In this document: piece by piece, positions 1 to 8,895 of the stretch
Numbering within the stretch: the first letter of the stretch is position 1
Layout: the number at the start of each line of letters is the position of its first letter
NCBI GenBank assembly: GCA_020832555.1
Contig: JAFIEM010000013.1
Span: forward strand, 1-48,497
Reading direction: 5' to 3'
Origin: Natronohydrobacter sp.
GTDB taxonomy: Bacteria > Pseudomonadota > Alphaproteobacteria > Rhodobacterales > Rhodobacteraceae
Length of the DNA stretch: 48,497 nucleotides
The notes under the pieces: model-generated
Told to the model about the DNA's origin: nothing
The model's input: only the letters and a program-made list of their open reading frames with translations
Database searches by the model: none
Made by a program: the position numbers and the translations under genes

Positions 1-955
1 TGTAGCCGATGCGCAGGCAGAAATCGACGATCAGCGGCCCGCGCGCATTGGGCAGAATTTCCCAGAGCATGATATACCACGGCCCCTCGCCGCGCGTCTG
101 GGCGGCGGCGACATAATCGCGGGTCTTGATGTCCATGGTGATGCCGCGCACGATACGGAACACAGTGGGCGCATTGACGAAAACCACGGCCACAAAGACA
201 TTCAGCAGATTGGGCGACATGCCCCAGACGCCCAGCGGATCGGCATTGAACGCGAGCCCCGAATAGGCCCAGATCCCCACCACCAGCACTGCGCCGACAT
301 AGAGGCTGCGCTTTGCAGGCTGAGTAAAGAACCGCGCGTTCAGGAGCACTGTGAAGAACAGCACCGGCATGAGAAAGAGGATGCCAGCCATGACGCGCGG
401 GATTGGCGTTTCCTGAATTTCGGGCGCGACCAGCAGGAAGAAGAGCAGGATCACCGGGAAAGCCAGCACGAGATTGGCGACGAAAGTCAGGCCAGTATCC
501 AGCTTGCCGCCGATATAGCCTGCGGGCAGGCCCAGCGAGATGCCGATCATGAAGGAGATCATCGCCGCGAAAGGCGCGATCCGCAGCACTTCGCGTGCGC
601 CGACAATCATGCGCGAGAACACATCGCGCGCGAGCGCGTCGCCGCCCAGCAGGAACACGTCATAGCCCCCCGCGGGGTCGCGCAGCGGCGTACCAGGGGC
701 CGCGTTGCGCATTCCGCTGAATTGCGCCAGCGGGTCATGAGTGATGATCATATTGGCAAAGAGTGCCGCGAACACCCAGAACATGACCAGCGCGAAACCG
801 ATCATTCCGACCGTCGAGTCAAACAACTTGCCGTAAAGCCCAAGCCGGCGCCTGAACGTGATCGAAACGGCGAAAAGGGCGATCAGTGCGACCCAGACGG
901 GCAGAAGTTGTATAAGAAGGCGGCCAAGGATGTCGAGCCAGTTTAACGGGTCCAT
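1..955 (-). CDS. Peptide/nickel-type ABC transporter permease, DppC-like (3' part beyond window edge)
   Basis: The reading frame opens with ATG at 955 and stays open to base 1, giving 318 visible codons without a stop; the carboxyl end lies outside the window. The product is a membrane permease of the dipeptide/oligopeptide family, which would move the cargo of the binding protein at 2155-3792 across the inner membrane. Visible are an N-terminal membrane segment, a periplasmic loop with the DppC-like reading GGDALARDVFSRM, several more hydrophobic segments, and a cytoplasmic loop with TRDYVAAAQTRGEGPW, the EAA-type loop that contacts the ATPase. An AGGGAG ribosome binding site sits 9 nt before the ATG. 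The upstream permease gene ends 15 bp away, so the two are cotranscribed. The ATPase genes are not in the window and probably follow to the left. The substrate cannot be read from sequence. Confidence 0.9.
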   Translation of the reverse strand, partial: MDPLNWLDILGRLLIQLLPVWVALIALFAVSITFRRRLGLYGKLFDSTVGMIGFALVMFWVFAALFANMIITHDPLAQFSGMRNAAPGTPLRDPAGGYDVFLLGGDALARDVFSRMIVGAREVLRIAPFAAMISFMIGISLGLPAGYIGGKLDTGLTFVANLVLAFPVILLFFLLVAPEIQETPIPRVMAGILFLMPVLFFTVLLNARFFTQPAKRSLYVGAVLVVGIWAYSGLAFNADPLGVWGMSPNLLNVFVAVVFVNAPTVFRIVRGITMDIKTRDYVAAAQTRGEGPWYIMLWEILPNARGPLIVDFCLRIGY

Positions 956-969
956 TGTGCCACGCTCCC

Positions 970-2061
970 TTACGTTACGCGGATGCGCGGGTTGAGATAG
1001 ACATAGCCGATATCCGAGATGAGCTGTGTGACCAGCACCACCAGAACGGCAACGACCGAGGCTGCGAGCAGAAGTTCGATATCGTTATTCGCGGCGGCCT
1101 CGAACAGGGTCCAGCCGAAACCGGGATAGCTGAACAGCACTTCGACAATCACCACCCCGTTCAATAACCAAGGGATTTGCAACATGATCACGGTGAAGGG
1201 GGCGATCAGCGCGTTCCTGAGCGCATGTCGCAGCACGATATTGGGGAAGCTCACCCCTTTCAGCCGCGCCGTGCGGATATATTGCTGGGTCATCACCTCG
1301 GTCATCGACGCCCGAGTGATCCGGGCGACATAGCCCATACCGTAAAGCGCGACCGTCATCACCGGCAGCGCGAAGTTCCAGAAGGTGATCCCATCAAGCG
1401 CCGAGCGGGCATTGCCCTGAAACAGCACGGGCCCGTCGATCCAGCCCCAGGAGACCAGAAGGGGCGATAGCCCGACAGTGGAGGAGGCAAGCAGCGCAAT
1501 GAACACCACGCCCGAAACATATTCCGGTGTCGCGGTCGAGGCGATGGCAAAGGTCGAGAGCGTGCGGTCGGTGCGCGAGCCCTCCCGCATGCCCGCGAGC
1601 ACGCCCACGATCAGTGCCATCGGCACCATGACGATCAGCACCCAGAGCATGAGCATGCCGGTCGCGCCAAGCCTTGCGCTGATCACCTCGGAAACAGGCG
1701 CGCGGAAGCGGGTCGAATTGCCCCAATAGCCCTGCGCCAGACCGCAACGCGCAGGCGCTGCGCCGGGTTCGGCTGACCCGGTCAGCATGTAACAGCGCCC
1801 GGTCATGCTGCCGTCTTCATTTTCGCGCGTCCACCCCCGCGCAACGCCCAGCCATTCGCCATAGCGCACCAGCATCGGCTGATTATAGCCATTGCGCTCA
1901 AGCCAGCTTGCGACCTCGGCATCCGAGATGCGCGATCCGGCCTGGGTTTTGGCAAGTGTTTCCAGCTTGGCGGGAATGTTGGTCAAATAGAAGACGACGA
2001 AGGTCAGGCACAGGGCCGTGACCAGCATCACACCGATGCGACGGGCTAGGAAGAAAAGCAT
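970..2061 (-). CDS. Peptide/nickel-type ABC transporter permease, DppB-like
   Basis: This 363-residue inner-membrane protein is the first permease of the dipeptide-type importer. It begins with MLFFLARRIGVML, the usual amphipathic start plus first membrane segment of DppB proteins. A periplasmic stretch of about 100 residues follows (roughly 35-130, with two Cys), then the core segments. The EAA loop, near residues 275-295, reads QYIRTARLKGVSFPNIVLRH and docks the ATPase. The ribosome binding site AGGAGG lies just upstream of the ATG at 2061. The gene stands between the binding-protein gene (94 bp gap holding a hairpin) and the DppC-like gene (14 bp gap), the standard SBP-permease-permease order. 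Substrate class (peptide, opine, sugar oligomer or other) is not determined by the sequence. Confidence 0.93.
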   Translation of the reverse strand: MLFFLARRIGVMLVTALCLTFVVFYLTNIPAKLETLAKTQAGSRISDAEVASWLERNGYNQPMLVRYGEWLGVARGWTRENEDGSMTGRCYMLTGSAEPGAAPARCGLAQGYWGNSTRFRAPVSEVISARLGATGMLMLWVLIVMVPMALIVGVLAGMREGSRTDRTLSTFAIASTATPEYVSGVVFIALLASSTVGLSPLLVSWGWIDGPVLFQGNARSALDGITFWNFALPVMTVALYGMGYVARITRASMTEVMTQQYIRTARLKGVSFPNIVLRHALRNALIAPFTVIMLQIPWLLNGVVIVEVLFSYPGFGWTLFEAAANNDIELLLAASVVAVLVVLVTQLISDIGYVYLNPRIRVT

Positions 2062-2118
2062 CCTGCCTCCTGTCTGCTAGGGCACCTTGGGGCGCGTTGG
2101 CTATAGACGCAAGGAGTG

Positions 2119-2145
2119 GCCACGGCGGGACAGTGCCGCCGTGGC
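2119..2145 (-). terminator. Hairpin between binding-protein and permease genes
   Basis: A perfect 10-bp inverted repeat (GCCACGGCGG and CCGCCGTGGC) with a 7-nt loop lies 9 bp after the binding-protein stop codon and ahead of the DppB-like gene. It has no T run on either side, so it is more likely a partial terminator or a 3'-end stabiliser that lets the binding protein be made in excess than a full stop to transcription. Similar hairpins follow the binding-protein genes at 21898-21926 and 35531-35558. Confidence 0.6.
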
Positions 2146-2154
2146 AGGTGAACC

Positions 2155-3792
2155 TCAGGACAGGGCGTAATGCTGGTAGCGCACTTCGAAGGTCGGGTGC
2201 ATTTCCGCATTCAGGACATTCGGGCGCGCATTGCGATAGAGCGAGCGCCAATAGGGCTGGATCAACACGCCCTCATCCAGCATGATCTGCTGGATTTTCG
2301 CCATCACCTCGCGGCGTGCATCCGCATCGGCGATGCCATTGGCCTCGTCGAGCAACGCGTCGAACTCGGCATTGGCAAAGCCTGCCTCGTTCCAGGCCTC
2401 TCCCGAGCGATAGGCCAGATTGAGCACCTGCACGCCCAGAGGGCGCATGTTCCATTCGGTCGAGGAGAACGGATAGTTGAGCCAGTCATTCCAGAAGGTC
2501 GCACCCGGCAGAATCGTGCGTTTGATGTTGATGCCAGCTGCGCGGATCTGTGCGGCAACACTGTCGCAAGTAGCCGCCTGCCAGTTGTCATCAATCGAGA
2601 TCAGCTCGAATTCATGATCCGCCAGTCCCTCGGCCTCGATCATGGCTTTCGCCTGAGCAGGATCGAAGACCGGGCCGGGGATCTCGGCATATTCGGGGTG
2701 GATCGGGCAGACATGGTGGTTCTCGGCCACGGTGCCAAGATCATTATAGCCCAGTTCCAGAACGATCTCGTTATTGACCGCCATTTGCAACGCGCGACGC
2801 ACATTGACATTGTCATAGGGGGCCTGGGTCTGGTTGAACCGCACAGCAAGAGTGGACGCTGTAATCGCCTCGGACTTTGGCAGGCCGATCATTTCGAACA
2901 GATCGACAAAATCGCCGGTGGTCTGATAGGTCAGATCGATCTCGCCACCTTCAGCCGCAGCCATCCATGCAGCCGGGTCCGTGCCCAGATCGACAAATTC
3001 GATACGATCCAGCCAGGCACCGTTCCCTTCATTCCACCATGTGTGGTCGGGATTGCGTTCGATCACCGCACCGATCCCGGTATTGTGGCTGACCGGACGG
3101 TAAGGGCCAGTCCCGATCGGATTGGCGACCGGATCATCACCGGTAAAGGATGGATGAACCACCGCCGCCGGGTAATCTGCCGTATTGACGATGATCGCAA
3201 TATCAGGGCTCGACAGATGCAGACGAATGGTCAGATCATCGACGATCTCGACTGCGCCATCGCGCAGCTTGCCGTCTTCGGCCAGCGCGCTCATGCGGCC
3301 TGCCATCGAATTGCCTTCGACCGAGGCATCGCACCAGCGCTCGAAATTATGGGCAACGTCCGCCGCGGTGAAGTCGTCGCCATTGTTCCACTTGACGCCC
3401 GGGCGGATGTTCAGCGTGAAGACCGTAGCATCTTCATTGGCTTCCCAGCTTTCCAGAAGCACGGGCTGGATCGAGCCATCGCGCTCATAGCTGACCAGAT
3501 ATTCCAGCCAGCCCCGGCAGACATTGGCCAGTTCCGACCAGTCCCAGGTGCGCGGGTCGCGCTGGGCCTTGATGTCCATCTGCATCCGCAGCGACCCGCC
3601 CATCTGCTCAGTCTGGGCCTTGGCCTGAGGCGCGGCAAGGCCGAGCAGACCATAGGCGGCAGGTGCTGCAACACCCAGCGCCGTGGCGCGCGTCAGGAAC
3701 TCGCGGCGGCTGAGCTTGCCCTCACGGCATTCGCGTGCATAGAGCCTTGCTGCGCGATGCAACTCTGTAGCCTTGCGTTTTGAATGAGTCAT
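2155..3792 (-). CDS. Tat-exported family 5 extracellular solute-binding protein
   Basis: This 545-residue periplasmic binding protein captures substrate for the DppB/DppC-like permeases downstream. The N terminus is unusual for an ABC binding protein. A 28-residue charged region precedes a twin-arginine motif, SRREFLTR (Arg29-Arg30), then a hydrophobic segment and a probable cleavage site after AKA at about residue 59, so export is probably by the Tat pathway in folded form. The rest matches SBP_bac_5 proteins, with an early core reading WEANEDATVFTLNIRPGVKW and later IGTGPYRP. The start at 3792 follows a good GGGAGA ribosome binding site. The gene begins the transporter operon and has a plausible promoter upstream at 3843-3872. 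Peptides are the default cargo of the family, but neighbouring sugar-acid and methylamine genes leave this open. Confidence 0.93.
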   Translation of the reverse strand: MTHSKRKATELHRAARLYARECREGKLSRREFLTRATALGVAAPAAYGLLGLAAPQAKAQTEQMGGSLRMQMDIKAQRDPRTWDWSELANVCRGWLEYLVSYERDGSIQPVLLESWEANEDATVFTLNIRPGVKWNNGDDFTAADVAHNFERWCDASVEGNSMAGRMSALAEDGKLRDGAVEIVDDLTIRLHLSSPDIAIIVNTADYPAAVVHPSFTGDDPVANPIGTGPYRPVSHNTGIGAVIERNPDHTWWNEGNGAWLDRIEFVDLGTDPAAWMAAAEGGEIDLTYQTTGDFVDLFEMIGLPKSEAITASTLAVRFNQTQAPYDNVNVRRALQMAVNNEIVLELGYNDLGTVAENHHVCPIHPEYAEIPGPVFDPAQAKAMIEAEGLADHEFELISIDDNWQAATCDSVAAQIRAAGINIKRTILPGATFWNDWLNYPFSSTEWNMRPLGVQVLNLAYRSGEAWNEAGFANAEFDALLDEANGIADADARREVMAKIQQIMLDEGVLIQPYWRSLYRNARPNVLNAEMHPTFEVRYQHYALS

Positions 3793-3842
3793 GAATCTCT
3801 CCCTGTTTCATGCTGGATCTGGTTGCCAGCTTCGAATTTAGA

Positions 3843-3872
3843 ATTATCGCATTCTGTGCAGGACATGCCCAA
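3843..3872 (-). promoter_or_regulatory. Candidate sigma-70 promoter for the peptide-type transporter operon
   Basis: Read on the minus strand, TTGGGC (3872-3867) and GATAAT (3848-3843) are separated by 18 nt, close to the TTGACA/TATAAT consensus. They lie about 50 bp before the binding-protein ATG, in the only AT-leaning part of the 151-bp gap between the enolase-family gene and the transporter. No clear operator palindrome was seen in the gap. This is a pattern match only. Confidence 0.4.
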
Positions 3873-3943
3873 CTTGCGGCACTGGATGGCCAAAAAACGA
3901 CATCTGGTCGCTTTTACCGCCACACTCCTGCTTGGCTTGGTGG

Positions 3944-5176
3944 TCAGTCGCGCGGGGCACCTCCTTCGAAACTGTTGCCATGAATGTAGTCGCAGGGCGC
4001 TTCCTGCATCTGCAGATGTAGGTCATCGCCAGAGTAAGTCTGGGCCCGAGCCAGGGTTTCGTCAAAAGAAATACCGAGACCGGGCAGATCCGGGGGCGTC
4101 ACGAACCCATCCTCAACGCGCAGGGAATGTCCGATAAGTGGCAGATGGAACGCGCCGCCGGTCTGGATACATTCGATCATCAGCAGATTGGGGATCGAGG
4201 CCGCCAGATGGATATTGGCCGCCCATTCCACCGGACCTGCGTAAAGATGCGGGGCAATTTGGGCGCTGAACACCTCGGCCATCGCCGCGACCTTCTTGAC
4301 CTCCCATATCCCTCCGGCTCGCCCGAGCGCAGGTTGCAGGATACTCGCCCCCCCTGCGCGCAGAACGGCGCCGAACTCGGCCTTGGTGCAGAGCCGTTCA
4401 CCTGTCGCGACCGGGATGCGCAGGGCGCGCGCAACCTCGGCCATGCCGGGAATATCATCGGGGGGGATGGGTTCCTCGAACCAGAGCGGTCGATGACGTT
4501 CTACTGCCGCCCCCAGCCGGATTGCGCCCGCTGGTGTGAATTGCCCATGCGTGCCCAAGAGGATATCAGCGCGATTGCCAATCGCCGCGCGCACCGCCCC
4601 GAGGATACGGTCGGTCACATCAATATCGCGCATCCCCGGCTGGTGCCCGCCGCGCAGCGTATAGGGCCCAGCCGGGTCAAGCTTGATCGCGGTGAAGCCC
4701 TGATCGACCGTCGCAAGCGCGCTTTCGGCCTGCATCTCCGGGCTGGTCCAGAACGCGGCCTTGTCGTGATGATCCAGCGGATAAAGATAGGTATAGGCGC
4801 GTAGCTTCTCGTTCATCCGCCCGCCCAGAAGCGCCCAGACAGGGCGCGTGCGCGCTTTGCCCAGAATGTCCCAACACGCGATTTCCAGCCCAGAGAACGC
4901 GCCGATCACTGTGGGATCAGGTCGCTGGGTGAAGCCCGAGGAATAGGCGCGGCGGAACATCAGTTCGACGTTTTCGGGGTTCTCGCCCCGCATATGGCGC
5001 TTGAATACATCAGCAATCACGGCGCGCATGGCCTGCGCACCGACAGCGGCGGCATAGACCTCGCCATAGCCAACCAGCCCGCATTCAGTTGTCAGCCGGG
5101 TGATGATCCAGTACCGCCCGCCCCAGCCCGGAGGCGGGGTGCCGATCACGAAGATCTCCAGCCCTTCAAGCTTCAT
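3944..5176 (-). CDS. Mandelate racemase/muconate lactonizing enzyme family protein (enolase superfamily)
   Basis: This 410-residue protein has the two-part enolase-superfamily layout: an N-terminal capping domain (about 1-125) and a TIM barrel. Recognisable barrel landmarks are the KxD catalytic base (K165-L-D167), FEEP (metal ligand E234), GER (E260) and APH (H310). Members are mostly sugar-acid dehydratases or racemases using Mg2+. Two expected acidic residues are missing. The first metal ligand, normally Asp in a D-F-H-G type motif, reads G208-T-H-G, and the Asp of the usual QPD motif that partners the catalytic His is Ala283 (QPALGRAGG). It may belong to a divergent subgroup, so I give no substrate. 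It overlaps the upstream alcohol dehydrogenase by 4 bp (ATGA), so the two are translationally coupled and probably share a pathway. Confidence 0.88.
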   Translation of the reverse strand: MKLEGLEIFVIGTPPPGWGGRYWIITRLTTECGLVGYGEVYAAAVGAQAMRAVIADVFKRHMRGENPENVELMFRRAYSSGFTQRPDPTVIGAFSGLEIACWDILGKARTRPVWALLGGRMNEKLRAYTYLYPLDHHDKAAFWTSPEMQAESALATVDQGFTAIKLDPAGPYTLRGGHQPGMRDIDVTDRILGAVRAAIGNRADILLGTHGQFTPAGAIRLGAAVERHRPLWFEEPIPPDDIPGMAEVARALRIPVATGERLCTKAEFGAVLRAGGASILQPALGRAGGIWEVKKVAAMAEVFSAQIAPHLYAGPVEWAANIHLAASIPNLLMIECIQTGGAFHLPLIGHSLRVEDGFVTPPDLPGLGISFDETLARAQTYSGDDLHLQMQEAPCDYIHGNSFEGGAPRD

Positions 5177-6267
5177 GGCAGGCCCTCGAAGGCGTCGAAG
5201 AGGATCACATTGCGCCGCGTCCCGCCTTTTGCCGTGTCGGCGATTGCCTCGTTGATCCGAGCGAGCGGATAGCGGTTCGAAATCAGGTCATCAAGCTTGA
5301 GCCGCCCCTGCCGATAGAGATCGATCAGGCGCGGAATGTCGCGGCGCAGGACAGTGCCGCCCATCTTGGACCCGATCAGCCGCTGTTCGAGGTATGCCAC
5401 CATCATCGGGTTGAGGCGCATGTAATCATCATTGCCTGTCATCCCTGCCATGATGATCGTCCCCCCCGGAGCGGTCAAGCCCAGCGCCTGCTCATAGGCC
5501 ATGACCGCGCCCACGGTGACAAAGACATACTCTGCGCCGCGCCCGCCGGTCAGCGCAAGGACTTGAGCTCGGGCATCCGGATCGGTGGCCAGCACCCCGT
5601 CTGTTGCGCCGAATTCGCGCGCGGCCTCCAGCTTTTCGGGGGCGACATCCAGCGCGATAATGTGCCGCGCGCCTGCGATGCGCGCGCCCTGGATGGTGTT
5701 CAGCCCTACCCCGCCCGTGCCGATCACAACCGCTGTCACACCCGCAGGCATGGCGGCTGTGTTGAACACGGCCCCCACCCCGGTAATCACCCCGCAGGCC
5801 AGCAGGGCTGCCACATCAAGCGGCATGTCGTCAGGGAGCGGCGCAAGCTGGCTCGCATCTACGACGACTTTCTCGGCGAAAGCTCCGGTTTTCATGCCTT
5901 GGGTAACAGGCGTTCCGTCAGGCAGGGACAAGGGCGAATACTCGGTGCCCCCCGCTTCGCACCGCACAGGCCGTCCATCCGCACAGCATTGGCATGTGCC
6001 GCAGGACCGGATCAGTGTGACCAGCACACGCTGCCCGATCCGGTAATCCGTGACCCCCTCGCCCAGCGTGGTGACAAAGCCCGCCGCCTCATGCCCATAG
6101 ACCGCAGGTAAGCTGCCGCCCCATGCGCCTTCGATGAAATGCAGATCGGAATGGCAGATCGCGCAAGCCGCGAGCGTGACCTCGACCTCGCCGCGCATTG
6201 GGGCCGCGAGCGAGAGTTCGGTGATCTCCAGAGGGGCGTTGAAACGGGTGCAGAGGGCGGCTTTCAT
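5173..6267 (-). CDS. Zinc-dependent alcohol dehydrogenase (MDR superfamily, class III-like)
   Basis: This 364-residue medium-chain dehydrogenase would oxidise an alcohol with NAD(P)+. The catalytic zinc site is visible as C38 (CHSDLH), the GHE motif (H59, E60) and the Cys in LLACGVITG. The structural zinc cluster is C89, C92, C95 and C103. A Rossmann fingerprint, GTGGVGLN, follows near residue 193. Overall it resembles AdhC/class III-type enzymes rather than sorbitol or threonine dehydrogenases. The ATG at 6267 follows AGGAAAG. Its stop overlaps the start of the enolase-family gene. The palindromic element at 6297-6314 lies between it and the upstream FAD/GcvT gene, so it may be the distal part of that operon or a separate unit. 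The substrate is not evident; an aldehyde or formaldehyde role would fit a demethylation pathway but is only inference. Confidence 0.9.
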   Translation of the reverse strand: MKAALCTRFNAPLEITELSLAAPMRGEVEVTLAACAICHSDLHFIEGAWGGSLPAVYGHEAAGFVTTLGEGVTDYRIGQRVLVTLIRSCGTCQCCADGRPVRCEAGGTEYSPLSLPDGTPVTQGMKTGAFAEKVVVDASQLAPLPDDMPLDVAALLACGVITGVGAVFNTAAMPAGVTAVVIGTGGVGLNTIQGARIAGARHIIALDVAPEKLEAAREFGATDGVLATDPDARAQVLALTGGRGAEYVFVTVGAVMAYEQALGLTAPGGTIIMAGMTGNDDYMRLNPMMVAYLEQRLIGSKMGGTVLRRDIPRLIDLYRQGRLKLDDLISNRYPLARINEAIADTAKGGTRRNVILFDAFEGLP

Positions 6268-6296
6268 TCGGTCGGGCTTTCCTGGCGGAGGGGGTG

Positions 6297-6314
6297 GCGG
6301 GCCTGAGGGCCCGC
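6297..6314. repeat. Palindromic intergenic element, REP-like
   Basis: The 81-bp gap between the FAD/GcvT gene and the alcohol dehydrogenase holds a perfect 7-bp inverted repeat (GCGGGCC, loop TGAG, GGCCCGC), followed by GGCGAGAGTATTTG at 6322-6335. From memory, a hairpin followed by a GAGAGTATTT-like tail recurs between genes in Rhodobacteraceae genomes. No second copy was found in this window, so the repeat status is an inference. Confidence 0.4.
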
Positions 6315-6348
6315 AGCCTTCGGCGAGAGTATTTGCGGCAAGATGAAA

Positions 6349-8895
6349 TCAGCTTCGCATGCGCGCGCCTTCAGGGTCAAAGGGCGGGTCAAGCGCGATA
6401 CGGGCGGCGCGGCGCTGGCCCATGATCTCGACCTCGAACAGGTCTGTGTCGGGGCGCTCGGCCAGCGCGGCGGGCAGATAGCCCTGTGCCAGTGACAGGC
6501 CGACATGATGACCGTAGCCACCCGATGTGACCCAGCCGACCACGCGCCAGTCGCCGTCCTGAGAGGGATGCGGGGTGGTGAGCCTGTTGCCATGCGCGTC
6601 GAAGCGCGCGGGGCCATAGCTATGGGGCGCGGTGATGGTGCCATGATCTTCCGCGACCCGCGCCCAGATGGGTTCATCGGCGATGGCATCGGCGGTATCT
6701 GCATCAATGATCAGCGAGACACGGCGCAGGCGGGGGCCGGTCTCGCGTTCCCTGAGCGCGGCGTCGCGACCGATGAAACCGGGCTTGTCATAAGCGACGA
6801 AGCGTTCCATCGCGCCTTCCATCGGGCCATAGATCGGCCGGAGTTCGGCAAACCATGTCGGGAAGTTCTTTTCAAACCGCATAGACAGAAGCGCGCGCAT
6901 GCCGAAATCGCGGATGCCATTGGGCGCACCCGCCTCCTTGACCGCCGTGTAGACGCGGCGCTGGTATTCGGGGGTCATCCAGATCTCATAGCCCAGATCG
7001 CCGGTATAGGTGATGCGATTGACCATGCAAGGCGCGCCCGCGACATCCATTTCGCGATAGTCCATAAAGCGGAACGCGCTGCCCGACACATCCTGATCAA
7101 CCAGTGCGGCCAGAACCTCGCGCGACTTCGGCCCGGCGATGGACAGCCCCATCAGCCCCATGCCCAGCGCGCGGATCTGTGCGCTGCCATCCTGCGGCAG
7201 ATGTTGTTCGAACCAGCGCATGTGGTATTTCGTGGCCGCAAGCGATCCCCAGATCATGAAGCGCTCCGGGGCGGCGCGCGCGATGGTGAAATCACCGATC
7301 AGCTTGCCCGCGTCATTGAGCATGGGCGAGAGCACGATACGCCCCAGCTTCGGCAGGCGGTTGGTCATCAGCCGGTCAAGAAACGCCTCGCCCCCCGGCC
7401 CTGTCACTTCATATTTTGCGAAATTGGCGATCTCAGTCACGCCGACACCCTCGCGCACGGCGCGGACTTCGGAGCCGACATGGGCGAAATCGTTGGAGCG
7501 GTGGAAGGATAGCACATCCTGCGCTTCCTCGAATGAGGGGGCGAACCAGAGCGGCGTCTCCAGCCCCCATGTGTCGCCCATCACCGCGTGATTGTCGCGC
7601 AGCATCAGGTCATAAAGCGGCGTCGTCAGATGGGGCCGCGCTGCGGGCAGTTCTTCATTCGGGAAGCGGATCGAGAAACGGCGCGAGTAATTCTCGCGCA
7701 CTTTCGCATTGGTGTAGCGCAGGCTGGCCCAATCGCCGTAGCGCGCGACATCCATGCCAAACACATCATGGCCCGGATCGCCCGTCGTCATCCAGTTCGC
7801 GAGTACCAGCCCGACGCCCCCGCCCTGAGAGAACCCTGCCATCACCGCACAAGCCGACCAGTAATTCGTCAGCCCCTGCACTGGCCCCACCAGCGGGTTA
7901 CCATCAGGCGCGAAAGTGAAGGGGCCGTTGATGATCTGCTTGATGCCTGCATTCTCGTAGGGCGGGAAATGGCGGAAACCGACCTCGAGCGAGGGCGCGA
8001 GGCGGTCAATGTCGGGCTGCAGCAGCTCATGGCCGAAATCCCAGGGTGTGGTGACAGGCGACCACGGCTTGCAGGCTTTCTCATAGGTGCCAAGCAAGAT
8101 GCCCTGACCTTCCTGCCGCGTGTAGATCTCGCCCTTGAAGTCGATCACATGGATCAACTCGCGCCCCATGCTCGCGTTGAACTCGATCACCTCGGGCATG
8201 GGTTCGGTCAAGAGATACATATGCTCCATCGCCAGAACCGGCAGTTCCAGCCCGACCATGCGCCCGAGTTCGCGCGCCCAGAGGCCGCCTGCATTGACCA
8301 CATGTTCACAGCGATAGGTGCCGTTTTCGGTGATGACATTCCATGTGCCGTCCGGGTCTTGCGTCAATTCCTTCACCGGATTGCGCAGCTCGATCTTTGC
8401 GCCCAGCATTTTTGCGGCTTTCGCATAGGCGTGGGTCGTGCCGGAGGGGTCAAGATGCCCTTCAACCGGGTCCCAGAGCGCGCCCACGAAATGTGACTCG
8501 TCCATCAGCGGGAACATAGCCTTGGCTTCCGAGGGCGTGATGATCTCGGTCTCCATGCCCAGATAGCGCCCGCGTGCATGGGCCATGCGCAGCCAGTCCA
8601 GCCGCTCGGGGCTGTCAGCCATCTGCACGCCGCCCACCAGATGCAACCCGCAGGACTGGCCGGTCATCTTCTCCAGCTCTTCATAGAGCGAGATTGTATA
8701 GGCTTGCAGCCGCGCCACATTCGGGTCGCCATTGAGCGTGTGAAACCCGCCCGCCGCGTGCCAGGTCGAGCCGGAGGTGAGTTCAGAGCGCTCAATCAGC
8801 AGCACATCGCTCCAGCCCGCCTTGGCCAGATGATAGAGCACCGAACAGCCGACAACGCCGCCACCGATGACAATGGCACGATAGGTCTGGGTCAT
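6349..8895 (-). CDS. FAD-dependent oxidoreductase fused to GcvT domain (dimethylglycine/sarcosine dehydrogenase-like)
   Basis: This 848-residue two-part enzyme is of the dimethylglycine dehydrogenase type. The N-terminal half is a DAO-family FAD domain with the dinucleotide fingerprint GGGVVG (11-16) and the motif STWHAAGG, whose His46 is the residue that covalently carries FAD in relatives. The C-terminal half, from about 440, is a GcvT/aminomethyltransferase domain and its barrel, which binds tetrahydrofolate and takes up the formaldehyde unit released by N-demethylation. The length is typical for the family. The protein has no signal peptide and should be cytoplasmic. The start overlaps the stop of the PhnD-like gene by 4 bp. 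The exact amine (dimethylglycine, sarcosine or another N-methyl compound) cannot be fixed from sequence, because this family has many paralogs in marine Rhodobacterales. Confidence 0.92.
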   Translation of the reverse strand: MTQTYRAIVIGGGVVGCSVLYHLAKAGWSDVLLIERSELTSGSTWHAAGGFHTLNGDPNVARLQAYTISLYEELEKMTGQSCGLHLVGGVQMADSPERLDWLRMAHARGRYLGMETEIITPSEAKAMFPLMDESHFVGALWDPVEGHLDPSGTTHAYAKAAKMLGAKIELRNPVKELTQDPDGTWNVITENGTYRCEHVVNAGGLWARELGRMVGLELPVLAMEHMYLLTEPMPEVIEFNASMGRELIHVIDFKGEIYTRQEGQGILLGTYEKACKPWSPVTTPWDFGHELLQPDIDRLAPSLEVGFRHFPPYENAGIKQIINGPFTFAPDGNPLVGPVQGLTNYWSACAVMAGFSQGGGVGLVLANWMTTGDPGHDVFGMDVARYGDWASLRYTNAKVRENYSRRFSIRFPNEELPAARPHLTTPLYDLMLRDNHAVMGDTWGLETPLWFAPSFEEAQDVLSFHRSNDFAHVGSEVRAVREGVGVTEIANFAKYEVTGPGGEAFLDRLMTNRLPKLGRIVLSPMLNDAGKLIGDFTIARAAPERFMIWGSLAATKYHMRWFEQHLPQDGSAQIRALGMGLMGLSIAGPKSREVLAALVDQDVSGSAFRFMDYREMDVAGAPCMVNRITYTGDLGYEIWMTPEYQRRVYTAVKEAGAPNGIRDFGMRALLSMRFEKNFPTWFAELRPIYGPMEGAMERFVAYDKPGFIGRDAALRERETGPRLRRVSLIIDADTADAIADEPIWARVAEDHGTITAPHSYGPARFDAHGNRLTTPHPSQDGDWRVVGWVTSGGYGHHVGLSLAQGYLPAALAERPDTDLFEVEIMGQRRAARIALDPPFDPEGARMRS

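Noticed and set aside
2170-3783. A 537-codon plus-strand frame opposite the peptide-binding protein
   Set aside because: It is a mirror of a strongly supported family 5 binding protein; shadow-like composition and no ribosome binding site. The same applies to the large antisense frames at 21745-23232, 27612-29273 and 32613-34268.
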